This document shows, one piece after another, positions 9,026 to 18,361 of a stretch of 64,000 nt of DNA (positions within the stretch are counted from its first letter, which is position 1; the number at the start of each line of letters is the position of its first letter). The translations under genes were made by a program, and so were the position numbers. Source of the stretch: Pseudomonadota bacterium (lineage in GTDB: Bacteria; Myxococcota_A; UBA9160; SZUA-336); NCBI GenBank assembly GCA_003247575.1, contig QJZC01000011.1, positions 1-64,000 on the forward strand. The letters are read 5' to 3'. The notes under the pieces are model-generated. The model was given only the letters and a program-made list of their open reading frames with translations, had not been told where the DNA came from and made no database searches.

Positions 9026-9766
9026 TCAGTAGCCCGCGGGTCCATTGCCGCTAGGCTCGGCGTCGATTTCCAGGCGATAGCCGACGCCTCGAATGGCATG
9101 GATTCGGTAGCCCGATGTCGGGTTCCAGCCGAGCTTGCGTCGCAGGTTCGAGATGAAGTTGTCGACCGTACGGTTGTCGACGGAGATCCCGCGTCCCCAT
9201 ACTTCGTCGAGGATCTCGCGGCGGGTGAGCGCGCAGCCGTGGCGATCGATCAAACAGCACAGCAGGTCGAACTCCTTGCGCGTGAGGTCGATCTCCTGAC
9301 CCGAGTGGTCCCGCACCTTGCGCGCGCGACGATCGATCCCGAAGTCCGAGAGCTCGATCGTGTCAGACTGCGGCGCCCGACGCCGCAGCAGCGCCGCCGC
9401 GCGGGCGAGAAGCTCGCGTAGGCGATAGGGTTTCGCGAGATAGTCGTCCGCTCCCGCTTCGAAGCCGCGCACGACATCGTCCTCGAGTGAGCGCGCCGTC
9501 AGGATTAGCACCATCGCATCGCTACCTCGCGCGCGCAGAGTGCGGCACAGTGAGTAGCCGTCTCCGTCCGGGAGCATGATGTCCAGGATCACCAGGTCGA
9601 AGGTGTGCGCGTCGATCAGACGGCTGGCGCTCGAGGCATCCGCAGCGCAGACGACGGCGCAGCCCTCCAGGAGGAGGTTGTCTTCGAGGGCGAGACGCAG
9701 GTGCGAGTCGTCCTCGACGATCAGGACGCGAGCTCCGCTCAAAGCGAGAGAGCGGGGGCCTCTCAT
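9026..9766 (-). CDS. OmpR/PhoB-type response regulator
   Basis: The protein has 246 residues with a receiver domain (LIVEDDSHLRLALEDNL, phospho-acceptor Asp about residue 62 in VILDIMLPDGDG, switch lysine in DDYLAKPY). A winged-helix DNA-binding domain follows (LTRKEFDLLCCLIDRHG, VDNRTVDNFISNLRRKLG, IRGVGYRLE). Its ATG overlaps the TGA of the upstream histidine kinase by four bases, so the two are translationally coupled and almost certainly cognate partners. It is the last gene of a three-gene operon beginning with the VWA lipoprotein. Confidence 0.95.
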   Translation of the reverse strand: MRGPRSLALSGARVLIVEDDSHLRLALEDNLLLEGCAVVCAADASSASRLIDAHTFDLVILDIMLPDGDGYSLCRTLRARGSDAMVLILTARSLEDDVVRGFEAGADDYLAKPYRLRELLARAAALLRRRAPQSDTIELSDFGIDRRARKVRDHSGQEIDLTRKEFDLLCCLIDRHGCALTRREILDEVWGRGISVDNRTVDNFISNLRRKLGWNPTSGYRIHAIRGVGYRLEIDAEPSGNGPAGY

Positions 9767-11703
9767 GCATCCTCCACCGCGAGCCGAGGCAGCGTGATCT
9801 CGAAGGTCGTGCCTTCGGACGACGAGGCGGCGATCCGTATGTTCCCCTGGTGCATGCGTAGGATTCTACGCGAGATTGCCAGGCCGAGGCCGCTCCCGCG
9901 GCTGGTGCGCGCGTTGGTGGAGCGATAGAAGTCCTCGAACACACGCTCCCAGTCCTCGGCTGGAATGCCGATCCCATTGTCGCTGAAGCGCACTCGCACA
10001 CAGGTGTCGAGCTCCGCCTCGATGCGGAGGCTCACTCGGCCCTGATCGTTGTACTGGCAAGCGTTGCGCGCCAGATTGAGCAGGAGCAGCCGCATCCAAT
10101 CGGGGTCTACGTACAGTCGCACCGAGTCCAGGTTCGGCGCGCGTACGTCGAGTTTGGACAGGTCGTCTGCTTCGAGCTCGTCGCACATCTTGCGTACGAG
10201 CTCCCCGAGCGAAACGGCGCGGCGCTCGGGCTGCCACGCACCGCGCTCCATGCGATTGAAGGAGAGGATGTTCTCGACGAGGAAGCTCAGGCCATCGATG
10301 TCGCGCAGGATCCTACGGGGATACTCCGATGCCGCCGGCACATGCGCAAGACGGTGCTCGAGTGTCTCTGCTTGGAGCCGGAGCGAGGCGAGCGGAGTCC
10401 GCAGCTCGTGCGACAGCATGGCCACCGCCTCGGCGCGGAGCTCGAGCATCCGCCGCTTGCGCCGCTGCCCGATCACTGTCAGCACCGCGATGGCGACCGC
10501 AAAGCCCCCGCAAGCAACGACCAAGGTTGTCTTCGCGCGGAAGCGCTGCGAGATGAGGGTGCGCTCGGTCTGCCAAGAGGGTGCGTGGATTTCCAAGGTG
10601 AGCCGCTCGAGGGGCTGGATGTTCCCTTGCGCCATCGCCGCGCGATCCTGCGCCCTGAGATCGACGCGAGACTCGGGCTCCAGCAGTGATCTCTCGATCA
10701 TGTGGATCGATAGCTCGGTCAGCATCGCATCGACGCTGACGGCGACCCCGTAGAGCCGGTCGTCGGCGCTGGGAGCCACGTACCATTCGCGAACGAGTGC
10801 GGGTGCGTCCACAGAGAGGGATGCCATGGGAACCCCCGGGTCGGGCTCGGCAGCGCGCGCGGCGAAGTCTTCGCTCTTGAGGTCGAACCGCTCCGAGAGG
10901 CGCTCGATGCGGCTGGCGAGGAGCTCGAAGTCCGGTCTCGTGAAGCGCGAGCGCGCGTGGAGCAGGGCCGGCTGGAGCCCCTCGAGCTGCTCGCGCGCGG
11001 ACAGGGAGAGTCCGTCGCGCAGCAGCTGGCGCATGAGCGTGCGACTGGGGCGGCTATGTCGCTCGAAGAAGTCGAGCAACGCGACCGACGACGGGAGCTC
11101 GCGCGCGGGTCCGAGGCGAAAGCGCGACTGGTGGCTCAGAATCGCGCGGAAGGCGCGACTGACCTCGTCGGGAGCATCGGTGCGAAGTGCCGCCGCGAAT
11201 GTGTCGAGGAGCTCGATTCGCGCCTGCCAGGGCGACTGCGTATCCGATCGGGCATCAGACTCGGAGTCGAGGTCGCGTGCGGACCCCGGCTTCGAGCCCA
11301 GATCGGTCGCTGCATCAGGTGCCTCCCCTCTGTAGATGGTTTCGAGCCGCCCGGACGCGCGATGATAGAGCGCCTCCCCAGGGGTCGCGTCGCCTGGAGC
11401 GAAGACCACGGGGCGGGGGAGTCGTCGTTGCCCTGCATCCAACAGGAGCAAGCCGGTGTCCGGGAGCAGGGGATCGGTGATGGCGAGGTCGATGCGCGGG
11501 CGCGCACCTGCGAGTGCGTCTGCGAGCTGCTGGGCGAGGGTCTTCTGGGCATAGCGGCCGGCTGATGCCTCGCGCGCAGAGAGTGCGGCGAGGGCCTCGG
11601 CGCGTTCCGCTACGAAGACCTGCTGGAGAGTTGCGAGAGCCCAGGTCAAGAGGCCCAGCCCCAGGCCGAGGCTCGCCAGCAGAGGCAGCAGACGTCGGTC
11701 CAT
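9763..11703 (-). CDS. Membrane sensor histidine kinase with large extracytoplasmic domain
   Basis: The product has 646 residues. TM1 spans about residues 6-27 and TM2 about 392-412 (TTLVVACGGFAVAIAVLTV). The approximately 360 residues between them form a periplasmic sensor domain I do not recognise. The cytoplasmic part has a HisKA domain with the phospho-acceptor at about His432 (MLSHELRTPLASL) and an HATPase domain (NLARNACQYND, FSDNGIGIP, GSGLGLAISRRI). It starts six bases after the VWA lipoprotein gene and overlaps the response regulator by four bases. The large sensor region and the VWA partner suggest that it monitors an envelope signal. Confidence 0.93.
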   Translation of the reverse strand: MDRRLLPLLASLGLGLGLLTWALATLQQVFVAERAEALAALSAREASAGRYAQKTLAQQLADALAGARPRIDLAITDPLLPDTGLLLLDAGQRRLPRPVVFAPGDATPGEALYHRASGRLETIYRGEAPDAATDLGSKPGSARDLDSESDARSDTQSPWQARIELLDTFAAALRTDAPDEVSRAFRAILSHQSRFRLGPARELPSSVALLDFFERHSRPSRTLMRQLLRDGLSLSAREQLEGLQPALLHARSRFTRPDFELLASRIERLSERFDLKSEDFAARAAEPDPGVPMASLSVDAPALVREWYVAPSADDRLYGVAVSVDAMLTELSIHMIERSLLEPESRVDLRAQDRAAMAQGNIQPLERLTLEIHAPSWQTERTLISQRFRAKTTLVVACGGFAVAIAVLTVIGQRRKRRMLELRAEAVAMLSHELRTPLASLRLQAETLEHRLAHVPAASEYPRRILRDIDGLSFLVENILSFNRMERGAWQPERRAVSLGELVRKMCDELEADDLSKLDVRAPNLDSVRLYVDPDWMRLLLLNLARNACQYNDQGRVSLRIEAELDTCVRVRFSDNGIGIPAEDWERVFEDFYRSTNARTSRGSGLGLAISRRILRMHQGNIRIAASSSEGTTFEITLPRLAVEDA

Positions 11704-11708
11704 CCGCG

Positions 11709-13373
11709 CTACTCGAGAACGGGGACGCGGTCGAAGTCGGGGGCGACATCCGACTGGCCGTTCGCGAAGCGATCCGGACGCTGGTCGAGCTGCTCGGCGC
11801 GCTTGATCAATGCCCCGAGCTCGCGTACCTCTTCTCGCCTTCGGAGGCTTCGAGGGAGGGCGGCGTATCGGTCCCGGAGCTGCCGGTACGAGACCGTACG
11901 GACCCAGTACGATCCGCGCAGCTTCTCGGCGAAGGAGGCCGCAACATAGGCGAGCTGTACCGAAGGCGATGCGGGGTCATCGGGCCGGTGCACGATACTC
12001 GCCGGAATCGGCTTCTCGATCAGCTCGGAGCTTCCGCCCTCGGGACCCTTGAAGCGGACGCGCAGCCAGCCGATGTCTGCGATGACGTTCCTGAACTTGA
12101 TCTCGTAGAGCGCGGTCACTGCGTGTCCGGCTCCGACCTCTCCGGCATCGACGCGATCGTCGTCGAACTCCTCGCGCTCGAGATGGCGATTCTCATAGCC
12201 GAGCAAACGAAATCGCGCGATCGTCTTCGGGTCGAACTCGACCTGGATCTTGACGTCCTTCGCGATCACTTGAAGCGTTTGCGTCAGCTCCTCGACGAAG
12301 AGACGCTTCGCCTCGCGGCGGCGGTCCACGTAGGCATAGTTCCCGTCTCCCAGCTGAGCGAGCTGCTCCATCAGAATATCGTTGTAGTTTCCCATGCCGA
12401 AGCCCACGGTCGAGATCGTGATCCCGCGTTCGGCCTGCTTGCGCACGGTCTCGTAGATGCCGTCGGCGCTGGTGGAGATGCCGTTGTTCGCGACGCCGTC
12501 CGAGCACAGGATGACCCGGTTGATACCGCCGGGAAGCAGATGGTCGGCAGCCATCCGATAGCCGAGTTCGATGCCCGCTTGGGCGTTGGTCGATCCACTC
12601 GCCTGGATCGAGTCGATGGCGCGTAGAATCGTCCTGCGCTCGGCTGCTCCCAGCGGCTGTAGGATCGCCTCCGCGCGCGTGCCGTACACGACGATGCCGA
12701 CCGTGTCCGACGGACGCAGCTCGTCGATCAGGAGGCGTAGCGACTGCTTCACGAGCCCGAGCCGGTTCTCGATGTCCATCGAGCCGGAAACGTCGATCAC
12801 GAAAACGAGGTTGGCTGGCTTGCGATCGCGGTCCTCGATCTCGCGTCCTTGAACCCCGAGATGCAGCAGGTGGTATCCGGGTCGGTTGGGAGAAGGAAAC
12901 GCCTCGGCGTGCAGTGAGAACATGTCGGATCGAGGGGGCGTATAGGCGTAGTCGAAAGCGTTGACGAACTCCTCGACCCGCACCGCTGCCTCCGGAACCA
13001 GCTGCGAGCGTTCCAGGTAGGCCCGTGTCAGCGAGTAGGAAGCGCTGTCCACATCGATCGAAAAGGTGGATGTCGTCTCCTCCTCGGTATCGATCGTGGG
13101 GTTGACTCCGTAGTGTTCGAAGTACATGTCGGGCACCGGATCGTCGTTGACGATCCGCAACGGGGTGGGGTCCCGCAGCGCGGGCAGCGACTCCGGCTCG
13201 TCCCGCTGGCGGAGGATCGGACCGGGTGTGACCGTGATCTCTTCGATCTGGACTGGGTCTGTGGATCCGGCAGGTCGAGGTGCTGAGGCATCCGAGGCGC
13301 ATCCAGTGATCAAGTACAGGACCGGTACGAGCGCAAGGAGGCGGCCGGCTCGAAGACAGAGGGGTGAAGGCAT
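11709..13373 (-). CDS. YfbK-type von Willebrand factor A lipoprotein
   Basis: A lipoprotein of about 554 residues. It has a signal peptide and lipobox LITGC, then the YfbK-specific N-terminal region (TFSIDVDSASYSLTRAYLE, VEEFVNAFDYAY). A VWA domain follows with an intact MIDAS (VFVIDVSGSMD, then VILCSDGVANNG), and then the C-terminal domain of this family (DVKIQVEFDPKTIARFRLLGYENR). MIDAS domains bind metal and partner proteins. The ATG at 13373 is chosen because GGAGGA stands seven bases before it; an ATG at 13388 lacks a good ribosome site. It is the first gene of the VWA-kinase-regulator operon, so the lipoprotein may feed information to the sensor kinase; this coupling is an inference. 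Confidence 0.92.
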   Translation of the reverse strand: MPSPLCLRAGRLLALVPVLYLITGCASDASAPRPAGSTDPVQIEEITVTPGPILRQRDEPESLPALRDPTPLRIVNDDPVPDMYFEHYGVNPTIDTEEETTSTFSIDVDSASYSLTRAYLERSQLVPEAAVRVEEFVNAFDYAYTPPRSDMFSLHAEAFPSPNRPGYHLLHLGVQGREIEDRDRKPANLVFVIDVSGSMDIENRLGLVKQSLRLLIDELRPSDTVGIVVYGTRAEAILQPLGAAERRTILRAIDSIQASGSTNAQAGIELGYRMAADHLLPGGINRVILCSDGVANNGISTSADGIYETVRKQAERGITISTVGFGMGNYNDILMEQLAQLGDGNYAYVDRRREAKRLFVEELTQTLQVIAKDVKIQVEFDPKTIARFRLLGYENRHLEREEFDDDRVDAGEVGAGHAVTALYEIKFRNVIADIGWLRVRFKGPEGGSSELIEKPIPASIVHRPDDPASPSVQLAYVAASFAEKLRGSYWVRTVSYRQLRDRYAALPRSLRRREEVRELGALIKRAEQLDQRPDRFANGQSDVAPDFDRVPVLE

Positions 13374-13634
13374 CACGATTCCTCCCATGGTGTGTCGAGT
13401 CGTCGAACACGTCGAGAATCCATGCCTTCGATTGTGGCCTGTCGAAGCCGGCGACAGGTCTCGTATCCTTCATCGAGCGATCATGAAACGGTCACGAAAG
13501 GTGTCCGCCATGCTCACTGTGGACCAGAGCTGCCTCGACCGACTCGAGCGGGGTCGTCCGGAGCCTCCGGCGCGATGGCTTCGAGTCGTGCCGCTGGAGG
13601 GTGGGGCAGCCGCTCGCCTTTCAGCGCTTGCCCT

Positions 13635-14669
13635 TCAGGACTCGGCGGCTGGCTTCTTGCGCCCGAAGAGCGAGCGGAGGCCTGCGGCCACAGCGACGAT
13701 CCCAAGCCAGAGGAACTTCTTGCCTGCGAGTAGAAGCCCGCCCAGCTTGGCCAGCAAGCCAGCCTTGGCCGCGAGCTTTCCTGCAACCAGTGCGCCCACA
13801 CCGTAGGCAGCGACCTCGTCCATCGAGGGATCGAAGTCCGCGTAGCGATTTCCTGACTGGAAGTCGACGCGTCCGAGCACGTCGCTCATTCCGTTTCGGA
13901 TGTCCGCGAGCTGGGACATATTCCCCACCGCGTTCAGTACCAAGACCCCGCGCCGACCCAGAATTCGAATGTTGTAGTTGAGCGTGTGATCGTCCGACCC
14001 GTCGAACGCCAGCTCCTTGGCCCAGTAGAGTTTGTTCGTCTCTGCACGATAGGCCGGTGGCTCTGCCCAGCCGACGAGCTCGAGCGATGGATACCCGGCC
14101 TCGAGCCTCGCCGAGTTTGCGTCGCGGACGTCTTGTTGCATCTCCTCGAGCAGTTCGTCGAAGTCGATCTCGCTCGCGTCCTCGTCCGAGACATAGCCGT
14201 CCTCGTTGTACTGAACGACCACGGCCCAGGATGCGTCGTCGATCGGGCTCAGCCCAGCCGGCAGGATCATTCCGATGGCTTCGCTCCCCGGAGGGTTCCC
14301 CCAAGCCTCCACCAACACGCGCTCGGTGTCTTCTGCTCCCAGGAACTGGAAGCGCTCTTCGAGACGCAGAGTTGCCAGACCCGAGGCAAGATCGATCTCG
14401 CCGGAACGAAACTCGAGCGAGCTCAGGAACGAGTCGATCGCAGCCTCGAGCTCGCCCGCATCGGTCGCGGCTTCGGCTGCGGAGTCGGAGTCGTCCAGTG
14501 CAGGATCCGTGGCTGTCGGATTCGCTTCCGCGGACTCCTCTGCGGCGGGCTCCGACTCCTGGGCGCGTGCCTCCGGGCACCCGAGCGACACCAGCAAGCC
14601 GATGGCTAGCACGAGAGCCCATGGCAAGGTCGATTTCTGCCACGTGATCGAGTTCATCCCAGCTTTCAT
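13635..14669 (-). CDS. DUF2167 membrane-associated protein
   Basis: The product has about 344 residues, starting at the ATG at 14669 behind GGAGG with five-base spacing. A signal peptide (LPWALVLAIGLLVSLGCPEARA) is followed by an acidic, Ala/Glu-rich linker and the DUF2167 core. The core is recognisable from GWAEPPAYRAETNKLYWAKEL and from the C-terminal VAAYGVGALVAGKLAAKAGLL with a following hydrophobic helix and a basic tail (GRKK). The family is of unknown function and usually membrane-bound with a large extracytoplasmic part. It is monocistronic here. Confidence 0.88.
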   Translation of the reverse strand: MKAGMNSITWQKSTLPWALVLAIGLLVSLGCPEARAQESEPAAEESAEANPTATDPALDDSDSAAEAATDAGELEAAIDSFLSSLEFRSGEIDLASGLATLRLEERFQFLGAEDTERVLVEAWGNPPGSEAIGMILPAGLSPIDDASWAVVVQYNEDGYVSDEDASEIDFDELLEEMQQDVRDANSARLEAGYPSLELVGWAEPPAYRAETNKLYWAKELAFDGSDDHTLNYNIRILGRRGVLVLNAVGNMSQLADIRNGMSDVLGRVDFQSGNRYADFDPSMDEVAAYGVGALVAGKLAAKAGLLAKLGGLLLAGKKFLWLGIVAVAAGLRSLFGRKKPAAES

Positions 14670-14901
14670 GTCCACCTCCGCCGCGGGCCGCCGTTGACAC
14701 CAGGATCGAGCTCGATCGAGAAGTCCTCAGTGACGCAAGGCAATGACTGACTCATGGATGGGCGGCAGTGTTCCGACTCAGTCGGCTGGAGTCAAGCATC
14801 GAGCCCAGCTCACAAGAGTTCGAGTGTCTACCGGTGGTGCAGCACCCGTCTCGCCGAGGAAGTCCCCTCGGCGCGCGAGGGCGACTCGGTGTTCGCTTGG
14901 A

Positions 14902-16122
14902 TCACGCGCGCGCTGCCGAGGAGCGGGGCGGGGCCCCGCGTGTGATCCGAGGCTGTGTGCGATAGCGCGGCATCAGTTCATCCACGAACAGCTGGATCGA
15001 GCGCTTGGCCTCCTCGTGGGAGAGGTCGCCCCATTGGAAGGAGAACACACAGTAGTTTGCGCCGCAGGTAGCGTACTCGTCGAGGTAGCTGCGGACTCGA
15101 TCGGGCGAGCCAGCGATCACTGCCGGGCCGAGTCCGCCCGGTGTCTTGCGCCGCTCGGAGCGTTCTCGACGCTCTCCTTCGGAGAGGTCTTCCAGAGTCG
15201 CGTCGAGATCGCGGCGTTCTTCGGCTGCGCGGTGACGTTCGGGCAGGGCCGCTCGGTTGCGAGCGTCTCCATTTGTGGTGGGAAGAAACTGGTTCAGCCC
15301 GCGCCGCTTGGCTTCGAGGCGGCGTGGGGCACCCAGGTTGTAGCGGTAGGCGTCCCAAGCCGGCTTTGCACGATCGATGGCCTCCTGGTCCGTCTCTGCG
15401 AGCAGGATATGAGTCAGCAGTCCGATCTTCGGCTCACCGACCGGGGAAAGTTTTGGACTCTCGCTGGAGCGTTGGGCCCAGAGCTTCTCGAAGCGTGCTC
15501 GATTCGCTTCGAGGTTGTCCAGCGATCCGACGAGAATGCAACTCATCCCATGCTGTGCGGCCGTCTCCGGGTTTCGCATGTACCAAAGCGGTGGATGCGG
15601 GCGCTGCATCGGGCGCAGCCGCATGGGCACGTCATCGAAGCGGTAGAATCGACCCTGAAAGTCCAAGCGGTCGCTCGAGAGACCACGAACCAAGATCTCG
15701 AGTGTTTCCTCGTAGCGTGCGAGATTCGACTCCGCATCCGATTCCTGGCCCCAGAAGTACGCCTCCAATACCCCGCCGCGGCCGACTCCGATCTCGAGGC
15801 GGCCCTTGGACAGATTGTCCAGCATGCACACCTCCTCGATGAGGCGCAGAGGATGGTGCAGCGGGAGCACGTATACGCCCGGTCCGAAGCGGAGACGTCG
15901 TGTTCGTTGCGCCGCCGCGGCCAGGAATACGTTCTGTGACGGAGCCATGCTGTGGACGGCAGGTGTGTGATGCTCCGCCAGGTGGTATGCGAAGAACCCG
16001 TGCTGGTCGTACAACTCGAGCTGTTCGAGGCGTTGATCGTAGAGCACGTCGAGCGAGAGGCCTGGCATGTGCTCGATGTGGTCGAAGACCCCGAACTCGA
16101 GCTTGGATGGCGCGTCTCGCAT
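14902..16122 (-). CDS. LLM-class (bacterial luciferase-like) flavin-dependent oxidoreductase
   Basis: About 406 residues of the TIM-barrel luciferase-like monooxygenase family, with typical segments ELYDQHGFFAYHLAEHH, RLRFGPGVYVLPLHHPLRLIEE and GRLEIGVGRGG. It uses reduced flavin to oxidise a substrate that the sequence does not reveal. There is a charged, low-complexity insertion around residues 300-340 (RAAEERRDLDATLEDLSEGE). Two adjacent ATGs precede the coding region; the one at 16122 has the better spacing from GAGGAG. It is divergent from the cupin gene at 16440. Confidence 0.9.
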   Translation of the reverse strand: MRDAPSKLEFGVFDHIEHMPGLSLDVLYDQRLEQLELYDQHGFFAYHLAEHHTPAVHSMAPSQNVFLAAAAQRTRRLRFGPGVYVLPLHHPLRLIEEVCMLDNLSKGRLEIGVGRGGVLEAYFWGQESDAESNLARYEETLEILVRGLSSDRLDFQGRFYRFDDVPMRLRPMQRPHPPLWYMRNPETAAQHGMSCILVGSLDNLEANRARFEKLWAQRSSESPKLSPVGEPKIGLLTHILLAETDQEAIDRAKPAWDAYRYNLGAPRRLEAKRRGLNQFLPTTNGDARNRAALPERHRAAEERRDLDATLEDLSEGERRERSERRKTPGGLGPAVIAGSPDRVRSYLDEYATCGANYCVFSFQWGDLSHEEAKRSIQLFVDELMPRYRTQPRITRGAPPRSSAARA

Positions 16123-16439
16123 CATGGTCTCCTCGCGGAGCGGGACTGTGTAGGCGCTCGGAGACGCAAGGCGTTCGCACATGCATCCCTGTGAAATCGA
16201 GTGGATCAGATGATCTAGAAGAATGCAAGGTGCCGCAGATCGTTTCGATTGCGGGGGGAGGGCCATGCAGGGGAACGCACCTGGCTTCACGTGCGCTGCA
16301 GGCCGTGCGACGCGACTCGAGCTCGCGCGGGGGGAACCATGCTTCGGCGACTCGCGCCGAGAGGGGGCAGTGAGTGATAGGATGTCGATGATCGAGTCCA
16401 AGCTGGGTCGACCAGGTACAGAGTCCAGGGAGGTGATGC
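16123..16439. other. Divergent intergenic region between oxidoreductase and cupin genes
   Basis: These 317 bases separate two divergent genes and should hold both promoters. A perfect palindrome GATCA-GA-TGATC lies at 16204-16215. No convincing gene is seen; the short open frames read through it have no recognisable content. Confidence 0.5.
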
Positions 16440-16958
16440 ATGAAGGTCCCGATCGTCAATGTGCACGAAGTCAAGCTGGAGGCGATGCCGCGTAGATTTC
16501 AACCCTCTGCTGAAGTCTCCGAGCGCTTCGAGCTTCGGATCGCGCGGCTGTCCGAGGGGCTCGGAGCGCGTAAGCTCGGCTACAACGTCACCCAGGTGCC
16601 CCCCGGGAAGCGGGCCTTCCCCTTCCACAATCATCACGTCAACGAGGAGATGTTCTTCATCCTCGATGGAACTGGCGAAATCCGTATTGGGGAGAAGGTG
16701 CATCCCGTGCGCCCGGGCGATGTGATCGCTTGCCCGCCGGGTGGACCCGAGACCGCCCACCAGATTGTGAACACTGGAAGCTCGGACCTGCGCTATCTAG
16801 CCGTCAGCACCAACCTCATGCCCGAGGTTGCGGAGTACCCGGATTCCGGAAAGTTCCTGGTTGCGGATCGAGGTCCAGGAGGGAGCACGGATCCGGCGGA
16901 GATGTTTCGCTTCATCGGACGCGCCGCCGCGTCTTTGGACTACTGGGACGGCGAGTGA
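16440..16958 (+). CDS. Cupin-domain protein
   Basis: A 172-residue single-domain cupin. Cupin motif 1 is seen as HNHHVNEEMFFILDGTGEIRIG and motif 2 as PPGGPETAHQIVNTG, with the expected His/Glu metal ligands present. An N-terminal strand and a C-terminal tail (FIGRAAASLDYWDGE) complete it. Such proteins can be dioxygenases, isomerases or small-molecule binders, and nothing here decides between them. GGAGG lies six bases before the ATG. It is divergent from the luciferase-like gene. Confidence 0.9.
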   Translation: MKVPIVNVHEVKLEAMPRRFQPSAEVSERFELRIARLSEGLGARKLGYNVTQVPPGKRAFPFHNHHVNEEMFFILDGTGEIRIGEKVHPVRPGDVIACPPGGPETAHQIVNTGSSDLRYLAVSTNLMPEVAEYPDSGKFLVADRGPGGSTDPAEMFRFIGRAAASLDYWDGE

Positions 16959-17076
16959 GGGGTGGCTGGCGGCGGCCGAATCACTGAATTTTGCGCGGGA
17001 AGAGCGCGTAACCGCACGAGCACGACGCGCTGCTTGAGTCCGATGAGAGCAACATCGTAGAGAGGTTCTGGGCGAC

Positions 17077-18327
17077 ATGAGTGAGGAGCGATCCGAGCGT
17101 GAGTTCGAAGTCGTCTTGTGGGGAGCTACGGGCTTCACCGGAAAGCTGACAGCAGAGTACCTGCTGCGCACGTACGGTGTGGGACGGGAGCTGCGCTGGG
17201 CGTTGGGGGGGCGCGACGTCTCCAAGCTCAAGGCGTTGCGTGACCGCTTGAGCGAGGAGACCGGAATCGATGCTTCCGAGCTTCCTACAGAAGTGGGAGA
17301 TGCCGGGGACGCGGTCTTTCTGAGCCGGCTGGCGCGCAGGAGCCGCGTGATCTGTACGACGGTCGGTCCCTATTCTCGCCGAGGGACGGCTCTCGTCGAA
17401 GCCTGCGTGCACAGCGACACCGACTACTGTGATCTGACGGGCGAGGTGCACTGGATTCGTCGCATGATCGATCGCTTCGACCTCGAAGCGCGGACGACCG
17501 GAGCGCGCATCGTCCACAGCTGTGGCTTCGACTGCGTGCCCTCGGATCTCGGCGTCTTCTTCATGCAGCGGCAGATGCGGGAGCGGTGCGGTGTGGCGGC
17601 TCCTCGCATCGGTCTTGGGATTCACCAGCTGAGCGGCGCGGTGAGTGGCGGCACGGTGGCGAGTATCCTGGCAATTCTGGAGGATGCGACGCGCGATCCC
17701 GTGGTGTTGCGGGTCTTGCGCGACCCGTACGGCCTGAATCCCCAAGGAGAGCGAAGCGGACCCGATTCTTCTGAGCGCTTCACGGCCTACTACGATGCGC
17801 GCTTCGAGCAGTGGGCGGCTCCATTCGTGATGTCGGTGATCAACACCAAGGTCGTGCGCCGTTCGAATGCGCTGCTCGACTGGGCGTATGGTCGCGACTT
17901 TCGGTATGACGAGGGGCTGCTCATGGGAGGCGGGCCGGTGGGCGCTGCGAAGGCGGGTGCCTTCGCGGTGGGCTCCGGCGCGGCTGCAGCGGCGCTGGCG
18001 ATCGATCCGCTGCGCCGCTTGATCTCGCGCTGGCTGCCGCAGCCGGGCGACGGTCCATCGCAGCAGAAACGAGAGGAAGGATCGTTCGAGCTACTCCTGG
18101 TGGCGGATCACCCGAGTGACTCCGAGGGGCCGCTTCGCGGTCGGGTGCGTGGCGACCGGGATCCTGGTTATGGCTCGACCTCGAAGATGCTCGCAGAGTG
18201 TGCCGTGTGCCTGGCGCGTGATGCGATCGAAAGCCCGGGCGGAGTCTGGACGCCGGCCGCGCTGATGGGAGAGCGCTTGCTCGAACGGCTCCCTCGCAGC
18301 GCTGGCGTTACGTTCGAGCTCGAGTAG
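17077..18327 (+). CDS. Saccharopine dehydrogenase-like / trans-acting enoyl reductase family protein
   Basis: The product has 416 residues. The NAD(P)-binding Rossmann fold begins EVVLWGATGFTGKLTAEYL, and the family signature continues with ICTTVGPYSRRGTALVEAC, YCDLTGEVHWIR and HSCGFDCVPSDLG. This subfamily includes mycobacterial trans-acting enoyl reductases of complex lipid synthesis and many uncharacterised reductases. A small Ala/Gly-rich hydrophobic stretch (AGAFAVGSGAAAAALAI) near residue 300 may be membrane-associating. It lies 34 bp before, and may be co-transcribed with, the hydroxyacid dehydrogenase. Confidence 0.88.
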   Translation: MSEERSEREFEVVLWGATGFTGKLTAEYLLRTYGVGRELRWALGGRDVSKLKALRDRLSEETGIDASELPTEVGDAGDAVFLSRLARRSRVICTTVGPYSRRGTALVEACVHSDTDYCDLTGEVHWIRRMIDRFDLEARTTGARIVHSCGFDCVPSDLGVFFMQRQMRERCGVAAPRIGLGIHQLSGAVSGGTVASILAILEDATRDPVVLRVLRDPYGLNPQGERSGPDSSERFTAYYDARFEQWAAPFVMSVINTKVVRRSNALLDWAYGRDFRYDEGLLMGGGPVGAAKAGAFAVGSGAAAAALAIDPLRRLISRWLPQPGDGPSQQKREEGSFELLLVADHPSDSEGPLRGRVRGDRDPGYGSTSKMLAECAVCLARDAIESPGGVWTPAALMGERLLERLPRSAGVTFELE

Positions 18328-18361
18328 ACACCGTATCCGCGCCGCCAGCGAAGGAACACAT

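Noticed and set aside
11514..12626. 370-codon plus-strand frame over the histidine kinase and VWA genes
   Set aside because: Antisense shadow of two well-supported genes.
14743..15939. 398-codon plus-strand frame over the luciferase-like gene
   Set aside because: Shadow frame; the opposite strand has the conserved enzyme.
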